A DNA stretch of 6,739 nt from DTJG01 sp964532995 (GTDB lineage Bacteria; Ratteibacteria; UBA8468; B48-G9; DTJG01), in contig CAZHJN010000066.1 in NCBI GenBank assembly GCA_964532995.1, forward strand, positions 1-6,739, read 5' to 3'. The notes under the pieces are model-generated. The model was not told where the DNA came from and did no database searches. It saw only the letters and a list, made by a program, of their open reading frames with translations. Made by a program: the position numbers and the translations under genes. Every line of letters starts with the position of its first letter. The stretch's first letter is position 1. This document shows, one piece after another, positions 1 to 6,633 of this stretch.

Positions 1-26
1 TTTATCATTGTTGCTCTTTTTGACAC

Positions 27-620
27 CTATCTATTATCAGCTTCCAGAAACACCCTTTCATATTCTGAAGGTATATCATCAACAAGCGTTAATATTTTTT
101 TTGTATCCGGGGATCCTTCTACATGTCCATCTGAAAAAAGGATGTTCACAAAGATGCCTTTGTGGTTGTATTTATTTTCCGCAGCAATATTGAAATCCAT
201 AATTACAGCAATAAGCCTGCCAGAACTGTTTTGCATTTCAGGTCTGTAAACATATGCGGACTCCACAATATCACTTTTTTCATAGGCAGCCTTTACCCTG
301 CCAGGATTTGCATAGTTGCTTGAAGGACAGCCAAACATTTCTATCTTACCGAGATTTCCGAGAAACCTTCCCAGTCCAACATATTCTCCAGAAGCATCCC
401 TTATGATATTTCCATAGTAAGCATCAGAATAAAAAGCTCCACCATCCATCATCCTCATTCCTGCGGACATGCCAATCTGTTTCAGGTTATTCATGCATAT
501 AACCCTTCTTGCAGATTCCCTTGCCCTTGAAAGAACAGGCAAAAGAAGCCCTGCCAGAATGGCTATTATTGCTATGACCACCAGAAGTTCAATCAGGGTG
601 AATCCATTTTTCTGCTTCAT
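27..620 (-). CDS. Type II secretion/pilus pseudopilin-like protein with prepilin N-terminal methylation domain
   Basis: The 197-residue protein starts with a textbook class III prepilin leader. MKQKNG (1-6) is short and basic and is followed by FTLIELLVVIAIIAILAG, so prepilin peptidase would cut after Gly6 and methylate Phe7; Glu11 is the conserved +5 glutamate. A single hydrophobic helix (about 7-30) would anchor it in the inner membrane before assembly. After it comes RARESARRVICMNNLKQIG, typical of the small pseudopilins abundant in Planctomycetota, Lentisphaerota and Omnitrophota. Near the C-terminus, His153 and Asp164-Gly165-His166 form an element like the H-X9-DG motif of that group, here with ten residues between. 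Cys42 and Cys98 could form a disulfide. It begins two bases after the alpha-mannosidase stop (TAA-aa-ATG) with no good Shine-Dalgarno, so coupled translation is likely. Its role is not known: no other pilus or secretion gene is visible. The stop is TAG at 27-29. Family assignment is firm; function is open. Confidence 0.9.
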   Translation of the reverse strand: MKQKNGFTLIELLVVIAIIAILAGLLLPVLSRARESARRVICMNNLKQIGMSAGMRMMDGGAFYSDAYYGNIIRDASGEYVGLGRFLGNLGKIEMFGCPSSNYANPGRVKAAYEKSDIVESAYVYRPEMQNSSGRLIAVIMDFNIAAENKYNHKGIFVNILFSDGHVEGSPDTKKILTLVDDIPSEYERVFLEADNR

Positions 621-622
621 TT

Positions 623-3610
623 TTAATACTCAATTCTTAGTGTGCATAATCCAAAGGCAGGAACTGACATTTCAAGTTTTTCCCTGACAGGAACCTTTGA
701 CACAATCTCTTCAGCAATGTTTGACAGATAAATCCTTCGGGGTTTCTTTTTGAAGACTATTGTGAAATTCTGCTTTTTCCCGAGCATCTCAACCAGTCGC
801 AGAATAATGGATTTTCCATCTGCGGATGGTTTAATAACCGAAGGCAAAACTTTCCCGATAACCTCAAAAGGACTGAAGCGACGTTCCTCTTCACAGCAGA
901 AACTGACAGCAGGTTCAAGGGCAAACTCACTGGCAAGCTTTGTGATTTCAAGATTATCCAATTTCCCATAAACCAGTCTGTACCCGATTTCATGACTTCC
1001 TGTATCTGATTGAACATCCGGTTCATAGGCATTTCTCAGAAGTGTCAGGGATAGCCTGTGCCCACAGGCATTAAAACCATGCCTGTTTTTTGTTAAAATT
1101 GCAGCGCTGTAATTGCCCTTTTTCACACCAGCCCATCTCAATGCAGGATTTTCTCTTGCGTCCGCAACCCTTTTGGTTGAACCAAAGGGTATCTCATAGT
1201 AAACATCAGGATTTTCCATTGAAAAGTAAAAATTTGTTCTGACCATCGGAATCCCATCTTTTGAGTTACCGATTTGTTGCCAGTTAATGAATGCCTCAAA
1301 GTCAATGCAGGGAAAATCAGGATAAAGGATTGTGTTCTGGATGATTGTGGACTCTTTATATTTTCTCTTTATGGAAATTACTGTTCTTAAGGGTTCTGTT
1401 TTAATTTCCGGTTGTTCGGCATCAAGAAGATTTTCAGTGCTTTTGATGTTACCTATAATCCACGCGCTCATCGGATGCGGCATTTCATATTGAACACTTA
1501 TCAGGTTGCTTGATGTTTCTGCCCACCAGGAACTCGGGTCCTCAGGGATATAATTTTTTGCTGTTGAAAGAACCATTTTCCTGTTCTTTTTATCATAAAG
1601 TTTTTTGATGGTCCAGCACGGTTTTCCAAAAGTTATCTGATAAAATTCTGTCTCCCAGACAGATTCTGTTTCTGTATCAAGCGTGTTTTCAACCTTTCTG
1701 CTGGATGCATCCTTTAAGAAATTTTTACCGCAAACAAATCCGGAGCCAGGAATTTTTTCAACAAGGTAATACCTGTTTTCTGAAGCAACCTTCACAAGAC
1801 AGGTTCTCTGCCAGCTCACAGGATTAAAAACCAGCGGTTTGTTTCCTGTTTTTTCTGTCAGCAAATTGAGATATTTTTCTGTAAGAACTCTTGCTTCAGT
1901 TTCAACAGTTTCTCCAAGTCTCACTGAATACTGATAGGATGCTCTTATAGCAGAGCCGTCCAGTATGTCATGGAACTGATTGAAAAGGGTATCCTGCCAG
2001 AATTTTTCAAGTTTATTCAGATCATTGAGATTATGGCTTCCGTTAAACAGATAAGAAACAGCCATTGCGCTTTCAAGCGTTAAAAGGGAGTCCTCACATC
2101 TTCTGTTAATGTTTTTTATGTCAGAATGCGTTGTGTAACAGCCTTCAAATATTGTGTTGAGTTCACCGCTGACAGAAGGAAGCTTTGATTTCTGTTTTTC
2201 AATGGTCTTAAAGAATTTTTCTGTGGTGGAAAAAAACAATTCCGGAAACATTGGTTTTTGTTCCATTTTCAACTTCATCCTATAGTCTTTACGTGTTGGA
2301 CCACCTCCATGGTCGCCAACACCATAAGGAAACAGCACATCGCTTATACCTGGCACCAGCTCCATATACCTTAATACCGCCGGGATAATTCTTTCAGGTA
2401 ATATGGAATTATTGTAACTTGTCTTACAGGCAATAACCTGACTTTTGTTTTTCCCGCGCCAGAGGTAAACAGGATAAGGTTCTCCACACCTCATATGAAA
2501 GTAGTACCTGATATTTGCGTCAGAAAGAATAACAGGCATTGTTGATGGATGTCCGAATGTATCAGGACACCACATAATCGGCGTGAGTTTTCCAAGTTTT
2601 TCCTTCGCATACTTTCTTGAATACAGAATATGTCTGGCGATACTTTCTCCATGGGACATATTCAGGTCATTTTCAACCCATGCATTTGCTGTGACTTCCC
2701 ATCTTTTTTCCCTGATCTTCTGCTGAACCTTTTTGAAAAGCTCTGGATTTTCCTGTTCCACTATCTGATACACATGTGATTGACTCTGCGAAAAAGTAAG
2801 GTCAGGAAATTCATCCAGGAGGGATACAACAGAAGAGAAATCCCGCAAACAGACATTTTTTGTTTCTTCGTATGTCCAGAGCCAGTCCATATCAATATGC
2901 GCATGTCCTATCAGGTGTACCCTGATTTTTCTTGCAAGTTTTCTGAAAGGTTCAAAAGCAGATTCAGCCCGACTTATCTGATTTCTTACAGAATCCCAGT
3001 TTCTTTCCAGAATATCAGAGATGTTTAACATACCAAGAGCATCATCAATGGCTTTTTCAAGTTTTCCATCCCCTGTCTTTTCTGCTATTGCCATAGCGTA
3101 TGAAAACTGGTATCTGATGGAAGACAGCTGGAAAAGCATATCCTCAACAGCCTCAAAATTGAACGCAGCATATATGCCACCATGTCCGTCACCCTTTGGT
3201 ACCCTGCACATTAAAACATACTGATTGCCCGGCTTGATGTTTTTATCAACTGTCATTGGCTGTGGTCTCATATCAGCCCAGTATCTCTGCGAATAAACCT
3301 GTTTTCCGTCAACAAAAAATGTCAGTCCTGAAGGAAAAACAAGGGTAATTCTGAAATCGCTTCCTGATATCGGTATTTTCTCAATCTCTGCCGGCACTAT
3401 AAATTTATACCTTAAAAACGCAGTGCCATCAGCAGTCGCCCAGATAGGATCTCTGACAGTCTTCCAGTTATTTTCATCATACTGAGCATCCTTTTCCTCT
3501 CTGTCAACAAGCTGAAACTCCCATGTTCTTATCCAAAGTTTTTTCTGTACAGAGGAAATAACATCATCAACCGCTTTTTCAAATTCCTTAAAGATTTCTT
3601 TTTTTATCAT
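623..3610 (-). CDS. Alpha-mannosidase, glycoside hydrolase family 38, cytosolic
   Basis: The 995-residue protein should hydrolyse terminal alpha-linked mannose with a retaining, metal-dependent mechanism. Residues about 45-150 look like a beta-sandwich (FLRYKFIVP, then GLTFFVDGKQVYSQRYW), as in the N-terminal domain of long GH38 enzymes. The catalytic domain begins at about 230 with LIGHAHIDMDWLWTYEET, where His238 and Asp240 fit the HxD metal ligands. MWCPDTFGHPSTMP (346-359) carries the likely nucleophile Asp350. YGVGDHGGGPTRKD (429-442) and FNQFHDILDGSAI (543-555, His547 a metal ligand) complete the active-site set. From about 590 (KPLVFNPVSW) to the end is the C-terminal beta-rich GH38 domain. 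There is no signal peptide, so it acts inside the cell on imported oligosaccharides, like the Ams1/MAN2C1 and bacterial cytosolic branches. The start is supported by AAGGAG, five bases before ATG. It leads the minus-strand unit with the pseudopilin. The exact linkage specificity cannot be read. Confidence 0.95.
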   Translation of the reverse strand: MIKKEIFKEFEKAVDDVISSVQKKLWIRTWEFQLVDREEKDAQYDENNWKTVRDPIWATADGTAFLRYKFIVPAEIEKIPISGSDFRITLVFPSGLTFFVDGKQVYSQRYWADMRPQPMTVDKNIKPGNQYVLMCRVPKGDGHGGIYAAFNFEAVEDMLFQLSSIRYQFSYAMAIAEKTGDGKLEKAIDDALGMLNISDILERNWDSVRNQISRAESAFEPFRKLARKIRVHLIGHAHIDMDWLWTYEETKNVCLRDFSSVVSLLDEFPDLTFSQSQSHVYQIVEQENPELFKKVQQKIREKRWEVTANAWVENDLNMSHGESIARHILYSRKYAKEKLGKLTPIMWCPDTFGHPSTMPVILSDANIRYYFHMRCGEPYPVYLWRGKNKSQVIACKTSYNNSILPERIIPAVLRYMELVPGISDVLFPYGVGDHGGGPTRKDYRMKLKMEQKPMFPELFFSTTEKFFKTIEKQKSKLPSVSGELNTIFEGCYTTHSDIKNINRRCEDSLLTLESAMAVSYLFNGSHNLNDLNKLEKFWQDTLFNQFHDILDGSAIRASYQYSVRLGETVETEARVLTEKYLNLLTEKTGNKPLVFNPVSWQRTCLVKVASENRYYLVEKIPGSGFVCGKNFLKDASSRKVENTLDTETESVWETEFYQITFGKPCWTIKKLYDKKNRKMVLSTAKNYIPEDPSSWWAETSSNLISVQYEMPHPMSAWIIGNIKSTENLLDAEQPEIKTEPLRTVISIKRKYKESTIIQNTILYPDFPCIDFEAFINWQQIGNSKDGIPMVRTNFYFSMENPDVYYEIPFGSTKRVADARENPALRWAGVKKGNYSAAILTKNRHGFNACGHRLSLTLLRNAYEPDVQSDTGSHEIGYRLVYGKLDNLEITKLASEFALEPAVSFCCEEERRFSPFEVIGKVLPSVIKPSADGKSIILRLVEMLGKKQNFTIVFKKKPRRIYLSNIAEEIVSKVPVREKLEMSVPAFGLCTLRIEY

Positions 3611-3614
3611 GGCT

Positions 3615-3620
3615 TCTCCT
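3615..3620 (-). promoter_or_regulatory. Ribosome binding site of the alpha-mannosidase
   Basis: Read on the minus strand, the bases before the start are AAGGAGAAGCC-ATG. This gives a strong Shine-Dalgarno with a short spacer of about five bases, and fixes the start at 3610. Confidence 0.7.
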
Positions 3621-3639
3621 TGAAGTTTGAATTTCTGGT

Positions 3640-3667
3640 ATTATAGCAAAAACAGGCAGCAGGAAAA
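3640..3667 (-). promoter_or_regulatory. Candidate sigma70-type promoter for the alpha-mannosidase/pseudopilin unit
   Basis: On the minus strand a perfect TATAAT (3640-3645) sits 29 bases before the mannosidase ATG, giving an expected transcript start near 3633 and a leader of about 22 bases. The best -35 is weak: TTTTCC (3662-3667, 16-base spacer) matches TTGACA at three positions. A strong -10 with a poor -35 fits an activator-dependent promoter, but this is inference. The spacer contains one copy of the CAAAAACAGRCA repeat. Confidence 0.45.
3647..3658 (+). repeat. Direct repeat copy 1 in divergent control region
   Basis: CAAAAACAGGCA matches the second copy at 3680-3691 (CAAAAACAGACA) at 11 of 12 positions. 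Start points are 33 bases apart, about three turns of the helix. This copy lies one base upstream of the minus-strand -10 box, inside that promoter's spacer. It could be half of an operator shared by both transcription units. Confidence 0.5.
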
Positions 3668-3697
3668 ATTCCATGATCTCAAAAACAGACATATAAT
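3668..3697 (+). promoter_or_regulatory. Candidate sigma70-type promoter for the TSUP/oxidoreductase unit
   Basis: TATAAT at 3692-3697 is a perfect -10 box, 20 bases before the TSUP ATG. Transcription would start near 3704, leaving a leader of only about 14 bases that still contains the AAAGGA ribosome-binding site (3707-3712). The -35 is poor: ATTCCA at 3668-3673 with an 18-base spacer matches three of six consensus positions. The second CAAAAACAGRCA repeat abuts the -10 box directly. Confidence 0.45.
3680..3691 (+). repeat. Direct repeat copy 2 in divergent control region
   Basis: CAAAAACAGACA is the second copy of the repeat at 3647-3658, differing at one position. It touches the plus-strand -10 box (3692-3697), so a protein bound here would overlap RNA polymerase on the TSUP promoter. 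Confidence 0.5.
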
Positions 3698-3717
3698 AAG
3701 AGGAAAAAAGGACGGCA

Positions 3718-4458
3718 ATGTTCAGTTATGATATTTCTGCGGCAGGTCTTTTGATATTGTTGCTGGCTGGTTTTTTTATTGGTGTATCAAAAACAGGTAT
3801 TCCTGGCATCGGAATGCTTGCAATTGCAATGACAGCTCTTGTTATCCCTGCGAGGTTATCAACCGGACTGATACTTCCGATGCTGATACTGGGCGATTTC
3901 TTTGCTGTGGCCTATTACAGAAGGCATGCCTGCTGGAATCATCTTGTTAAACTTTTTCCCTATGCGGCAATGGGTATTATCCTTGGATATTTTGCTCTCG
4001 GAAGGATGGATGACCAGCAGCTCAGGCCCATCATCGGTTTTATCATACTGTTGATACTTGGGTTCAATGAAGCAGATATTCTTGACAGATGGAATATTCC
4101 AGCAAGATGGTGGTTTGCCGCTGCAATAGGGTTGAGCGCCGGTTTTACAACGATGATAGCAAATGCCGCCGGTTCAATAATGATTATATATCTGCTGGCA
4201 ATGCGGCTGCCAAAGCAACAGTTCATTGGTACTGCTGCCTGGTATTTTTTCATACTGAACTGGTTTAAGGTTCCATTCAGCGCAGGTCTCGGACTAATAA
4301 ACCCGAATTCTTTAATGTTGAATTTGAAGGTTGCACCTGCAATAATCACTGGTTCTTTCATCGGTGTGTATCTTATGAGGGTTATTCCTCAAAAAGTTTT
4401 TGAGGCAGTCATTAAATTTTTGACGGTTGTTGCCGCAATAAAACTTGTACTCTGGTAA
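3718..4458 (+). CDS. TauE/SafE (TSUP) family membrane anion exporter/permease
   Basis: The 246-residue, very hydrophobic protein belongs to the TauE/SafE (TSUP) family, which moves sulfite, sulfoacetate and other small anions or organosulfur compounds across the inner membrane. The family's internal duplication is visible. The first repeat has GVSKTGIPGIGMLAI (22-36), and the second has GLSAGFTTMIANAAGS (138-153), followed by GTAAWYFFILNWFKVPF (171-187). About eight membrane segments can be placed, the clearest near 7-24, 48-66, 79-95, 101-117, 131-160, 168-187, 205-222 and 228-245. Length matches the family (about 240-270). The start is chosen from AAAGGA five bases before ATG. It is the first gene of the rightward unit, 12 bases before the oxidoreductase gene. 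The substrate cannot be read from sequence. Context allows sulfite or sulfonate release during sulfated-sugar breakdown, but no sulfatase or sulfur-metabolism gene is seen here. Confidence 0.9.
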   Translation: MFSYDISAAGLLILLLAGFFIGVSKTGIPGIGMLAIAMTALVIPARLSTGLILPMLILGDFFAVAYYRRHACWNHLVKLFPYAAMGIILGYFALGRMDDQQLRPIIGFIILLILGFNEADILDRWNIPARWWFAAAIGLSAGFTTMIANAAGSIMIIYLLAMRLPKQQFIGTAAWYFFILNWFKVPFSAGLGLINPNSLMLNLKVAPAIITGSFIGVYLMRVIPQKVFEAVIKFLTVVAAIKLVLW

Positions 4459-4470
4459 AGGGAGTCCATA

Positions 4471-5505
4471 ATGGAAAAAAGAATAAAAATTATTTTTGTG
4501 GGAACAGGTGCCATGGGACAGGCGGCACATCTGAAAAACTATGTTTTGATTCCGGAATGCCAGGTGGTTGCAATCTGTGAAAAAAAGAAAATTCTGGCAG
4601 GAAAAGTCGCAGAAAGATACGGAATAGAAAAAGTTTATGAAAACTTTTCAGAAATTCTTAATAAGGAAAAATTTGATGCAATTGTTGCACCTCAGCCCTT
4701 CACAAGGCATTTCGTGGTTTTACATGAGATACTGAAAGCAGGTAAACCTGTTTTTATTGAAAAACCCCTTGCAGGTTCTGTGGAAACAGGTGAAAAGATT
4801 ATCAAAGATATTGAAAAATCTGGAACCTGGGTAATGGTTGGTTATCACAAGAGGAATGATCCGGCCGTGATTTATGCAAAGAGGAAAATTGAACAATTCA
4901 AAAAAAGCCAGGAAATCGGCAAAATGAAATACATCCGCATAACAATGCCACCAGGTGATTGGATAGCAGGAGGTTTCAGGGACCTGATAAAGACAGATGA
5001 ACAGATATTTCTTGAATATGATCCTGTTCCTGAGAGCACGGATAGAAAAACATTTGATCTTTATGTTGAGTTTGTTAATTACTATATTCATCAGGTTAAC
5101 CTGATGAGATATTTATTTGATGAGCCGTATTATGTCAGATATGCGGAAAAATCAAAACTTTTAATGGTGGTGGAAAGCTATTCAGGTATACCAGGAGTGA
5201 TTGAAATGGCTCCTTATCGGACAGATTCAGACTGGCAGGAAAAGGCAGTGGTCTTCTTTGAGAGAGGGTTCATTGAGATCTGTCTTCCTGCTCCACTTGC
5301 CATCAACAGATCAGGCCGTGTGAATATTTACAGGGATACTCCTGAACCAGCCAGTACCAGCCCCTGTTTACCCCCTGTCAGCGCAATGTACAGGCAGGCA
5401 ACAAACTTTGTTAAGTCTGTAATTGGTGAGGAAAAACCCGCCTGTACCGCCCGGGAGGCCCTTGAGGATTTAAGGATTGCAAGGGATTACATAAGAATGA
5501 TTTGA
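4471..5505 (+). CDS. Gfo/Idh/MocA family NAD(P)-dependent oxidoreductase
   Basis: The 344-residue soluble protein has the family's usual length and two-domain order. The N-terminal Rossmann fold opens with IIFVGTGAMGQAAH (7-20); Gly11, Gly13 and Gly16 form the dinucleotide-binding GxGxxG. FIEKPLA (95-101) contains the family EKP motif, with Lys98 expected at the active site. VGYHKRNDP (123-131) matches the block at the domain junction. In the C-terminal substrate domain, NYYIHQVNLMRYL (203-215) aligns with the usual DxxxHxxD region. His207 is kept, but both acidic positions appear as Asn203 and Asn210, a variant worth noting. Members oxidise or reduce hydroxyls of sugars, inositols or amino sugars; the substrate here is unknown. 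The gene sits 12 bases after the TSUP stop with AGGGAG six bases before ATG, so the two are probably co-transcribed. Family is certain; substrate is not. Confidence 0.93.
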   Translation: MEKRIKIIFVGTGAMGQAAHLKNYVLIPECQVVAICEKKKILAGKVAERYGIEKVYENFSEILNKEKFDAIVAPQPFTRHFVVLHEILKAGKPVFIEKPLAGSVETGEKIIKDIEKSGTWVMVGYHKRNDPAVIYAKRKIEQFKKSQEIGKMKYIRITMPPGDWIAGGFRDLIKTDEQIFLEYDPVPESTDRKTFDLYVEFVNYYIHQVNLMRYLFDEPYYVRYAEKSKLLMVVESYSGIPGVIEMAPYRTDSDWQEKAVVFFERGFIEICLPAPLAINRSGRVNIYRDTPEPASTSPCLPPVSAMYRQATNFVKSVIGEEKPACTAREALEDLRIARDYIRMI

Positions 5506-5507
5506 AA

Positions 5508-5537
5508 TTGGATGATACTCCAGTATTATTATATAAT
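5508..5537 (+). promoter_or_regulatory. Candidate promoter for the nucleotidyltransferase
   Basis: TATAAT at 5532-5537 is a perfect -10 box. TTGGAT at 5508-5513 is a partial -35 (three of six) with an 18-base spacer. Transcription would start near 5544, inside the left arm of the inverted repeat at 5536-5565. That position favours the repeat acting as a DNA operator for this promoter. The gene may instead, or also, be read through from the upstream unit, since no terminator is seen. Confidence 0.4.
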
Positions 5538-5565
5538 TGGATTAAAGCACGGTTTTTAATCCAAT
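5536..5565 (+). repeat. Perfect 11-bp inverted repeat (operator or RNA hairpin) before the nucleotidyltransferase
   Basis: ATTGGATTAAA (5536-5546) and TTTAATCCAAT (5555-5565) are exact reverse complements around an 8-base loop; a G-T pair (5547/5554) would extend the stem. The left arm overlaps the candidate -10 box and the right arm ends one base before the AGGAG ribosome-binding site. A further direct copy of the half-site core, AATTGGAT, lies at 5506-5513. It is not an intrinsic terminator because AGGAG and a run of A follow, not a run of T. It may be a dimeric repressor site or, in read-through transcripts, a stem next to the ribosome-binding site. Confidence 0.7.
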
Positions 5566-5566
5566 C

Positions 5567-5571
5567 AGGAG
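5567..5571 (+). promoter_or_regulatory. Ribosome binding site deciding a non-canonical ATT start
   Basis: AGGAG lies six bases before ATT (5578-5580), the ideal spacing. The reading frame opens only at 5560, after TAA at 5557-5559, and holds no ATG, GTG or TTG before 5617. The spacing makes ATT the best-placed start. Confidence 0.65.
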
Positions 5572-5577
5572 AAAAAA

Positions 5578-6621
5578 ATTAAAGGGCTGATACTTCTCGG
5601 AGGTCTTGGTACAAGATTGAGACCGTTTACAATTACCACACCGAAATCATTGTTGCCTGTGGCTAATGTTCCTTTGATTCAGTATCAACTTATTCTGCTG
5701 GCAGGATATGGAATAAATTATGTTGTTCTTGCGGTGAATTCACAGCGAAAAAAATACACAGAACTGTTGAAAACAGCAAGGTCTCTTGGAATAAATTTAT
5801 GTTTTTCCTGTGAGAAGTATCCACTGGGTACTGCTGGCGGAATAAAGAATGCCTGCAGATTTTTGAAGGGAAATGATCCTTTTATTGTTTTCAATGGAGA
5901 TATTCTGAGTGATTGTAATCTGCAGCAGATGTTATCTTTTCACAAAAGTACAGGTGCTGATGTCAGTATTGCTATCGTGGAGGTTGCAAACCCGAAGGAT
6001 TTTGGTGTGATAGTCATTGATAATGAAAGAAGAATCCAGCAGTTTATAGAAAAACCAGAACAACCCGTTTCAAATCTTATCAATGCCGGTGTTTATATCA
6101 TGCAACCTGATATTCTGAATGAGATTCCCTCCGGTGAAGAGGTTTCAATTGAAAAAGAAATTTTTCCGCATCTTATAAAAACAGGAAGAAAACTTTTTGC
6201 CTATATGCATAATGGGTACTGGATGGATGTTGGAACTATTGAAAAATATAAAAATGCAAATTTTGATGTTATTGAAGGAAAGGTGAATTTTAATTCTGGC
6301 AAAAAATTAGAAGAAAATACAGTTGTTGCAGGTGAAACGGTTCATATCAGAGGAAGAATATGCTGCGGGAAAAATGTTGTCTTTGGAAAAAATGTTGAAA
6401 TAGATGGAACAGTGATTATAGGGGATAACTGTTTTATAGGAGAAAACACCAGTATCAAAAATGCAATTTTGTTCAGAAGTGTTATGGTGGGAAGGAATTG
6501 TTTAATCCACGACAGCATTATCGGAAAGGCTTCTCTCATTGAAGAAAACTGCGAAATACTGCATTCAGCAGTGGCCGATAATTCAAGAATTTGCAGGCAC
6601 ACAAAAATAGGAAATATCTGA
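5578..6621 (+). CDS. Sugar-phosphate nucleotidyltransferase (NDP-sugar pyrophosphorylase) with C-terminal left-handed beta-helix
   Basis: The enzyme joins a sugar 1-phosphate to an NTP, giving an NDP-sugar and pyrophosphate. Starting at ATT it has 347 residues, close to the GMPPB/GlmU-like size. The N-terminal GT-A domain begins KGLILLGGLGTRLRPFT (2-18), the nucleotide-binding signature, with PKSLLP (22-27). Further motifs are GTAGG (84-88), FNGD (105-108, Asp108 binding metal), IEKPE (157-161), NAG (169-171) and GYWMDVGT (213-220, Asp217 the second metal ligand). From about 248 the protein has hexapeptide-like beta-helix repeats (for example VVFGKNVEIDG, IIGDNCFIGEN), as in mannose-1-phosphate guanylyltransferases and some glucose-1-phosphate thymidylyl- or uridylyltransferases. 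The nearby mannosidase makes a mannose-1-phosphate role tempting, but base and sugar specificity are not proven. The TTG at 5617 is rejected as start because it removes the first 13 residues, including the binding loop. The second residue of the usual LAGG is Leu here (LLGG). Confidence 0.9.
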   Translation: MKGLILLGGLGTRLRPFTITTPKSLLPVANVPLIQYQLILLAGYGINYVVLAVNSQRKKYTELLKTARSLGINLCFSCEKYPLGTAGGIKNACRFLKGNDPFIVFNGDILSDCNLQQMLSFHKSTGADVSIAIVEVANPKDFGVIVIDNERRIQQFIEKPEQPVSNLINAGVYIMQPDILNEIPSGEEVSIEKEIFPHLIKTGRKLFAYMHNGYWMDVGTIEKYKNANFDVIEGKVNFNSGKKLEENTVVAGETVHIRGRICCGKNVVFGKNVEIDGTVIIGDNCFIGENTSIKNAILFRSVMVGRNCLIHDSIIGKASLIEENCEILHSAVADNSRICRHTKIGNI

Positions 6622-6633
6622 TTTTTTCCATAT

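Noticed and set aside
1..26. Terminator after the pseudopilin gene
   Set aside because: Only 26 bases remain before the window edge and no stem followed by a T run can be seen on the minus strand.
757..1032. Second minus-strand frame inside the alpha-mannosidase
   Set aside because: It overlaps the GH38 C-terminal domain in another frame, and the GH38 frame has clear family structure throughout.
3606..3677. 7-bp inverted repeat ATCATGG/CCATGAT around the mannosidase start
   Set aside because: The arms are short, 58 bases apart, and do not extend on either side, so chance is a sufficient explanation.
3960..4361. Minus-strand open frame opposite the TSUP gene
   Set aside because: It is a shadow of the TSUP coding sequence, with no family features and no ribosome-binding site seen.
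5536..5565. Intrinsic terminator after the oxidoreductase gene
   Set aside because: The stem is AT-rich and followed by an AGGAG and a run of A on the coding strand, not a T run.
5617..6621. TTG at 5617 as the start of the nucleotidyltransferase
   Set aside because: It begins inside the signature GTRLRP and removes the GGxGTR nucleotide-binding loop, which is clearly encoded just upstream; there is also no ribosome-binding site at the right distance.
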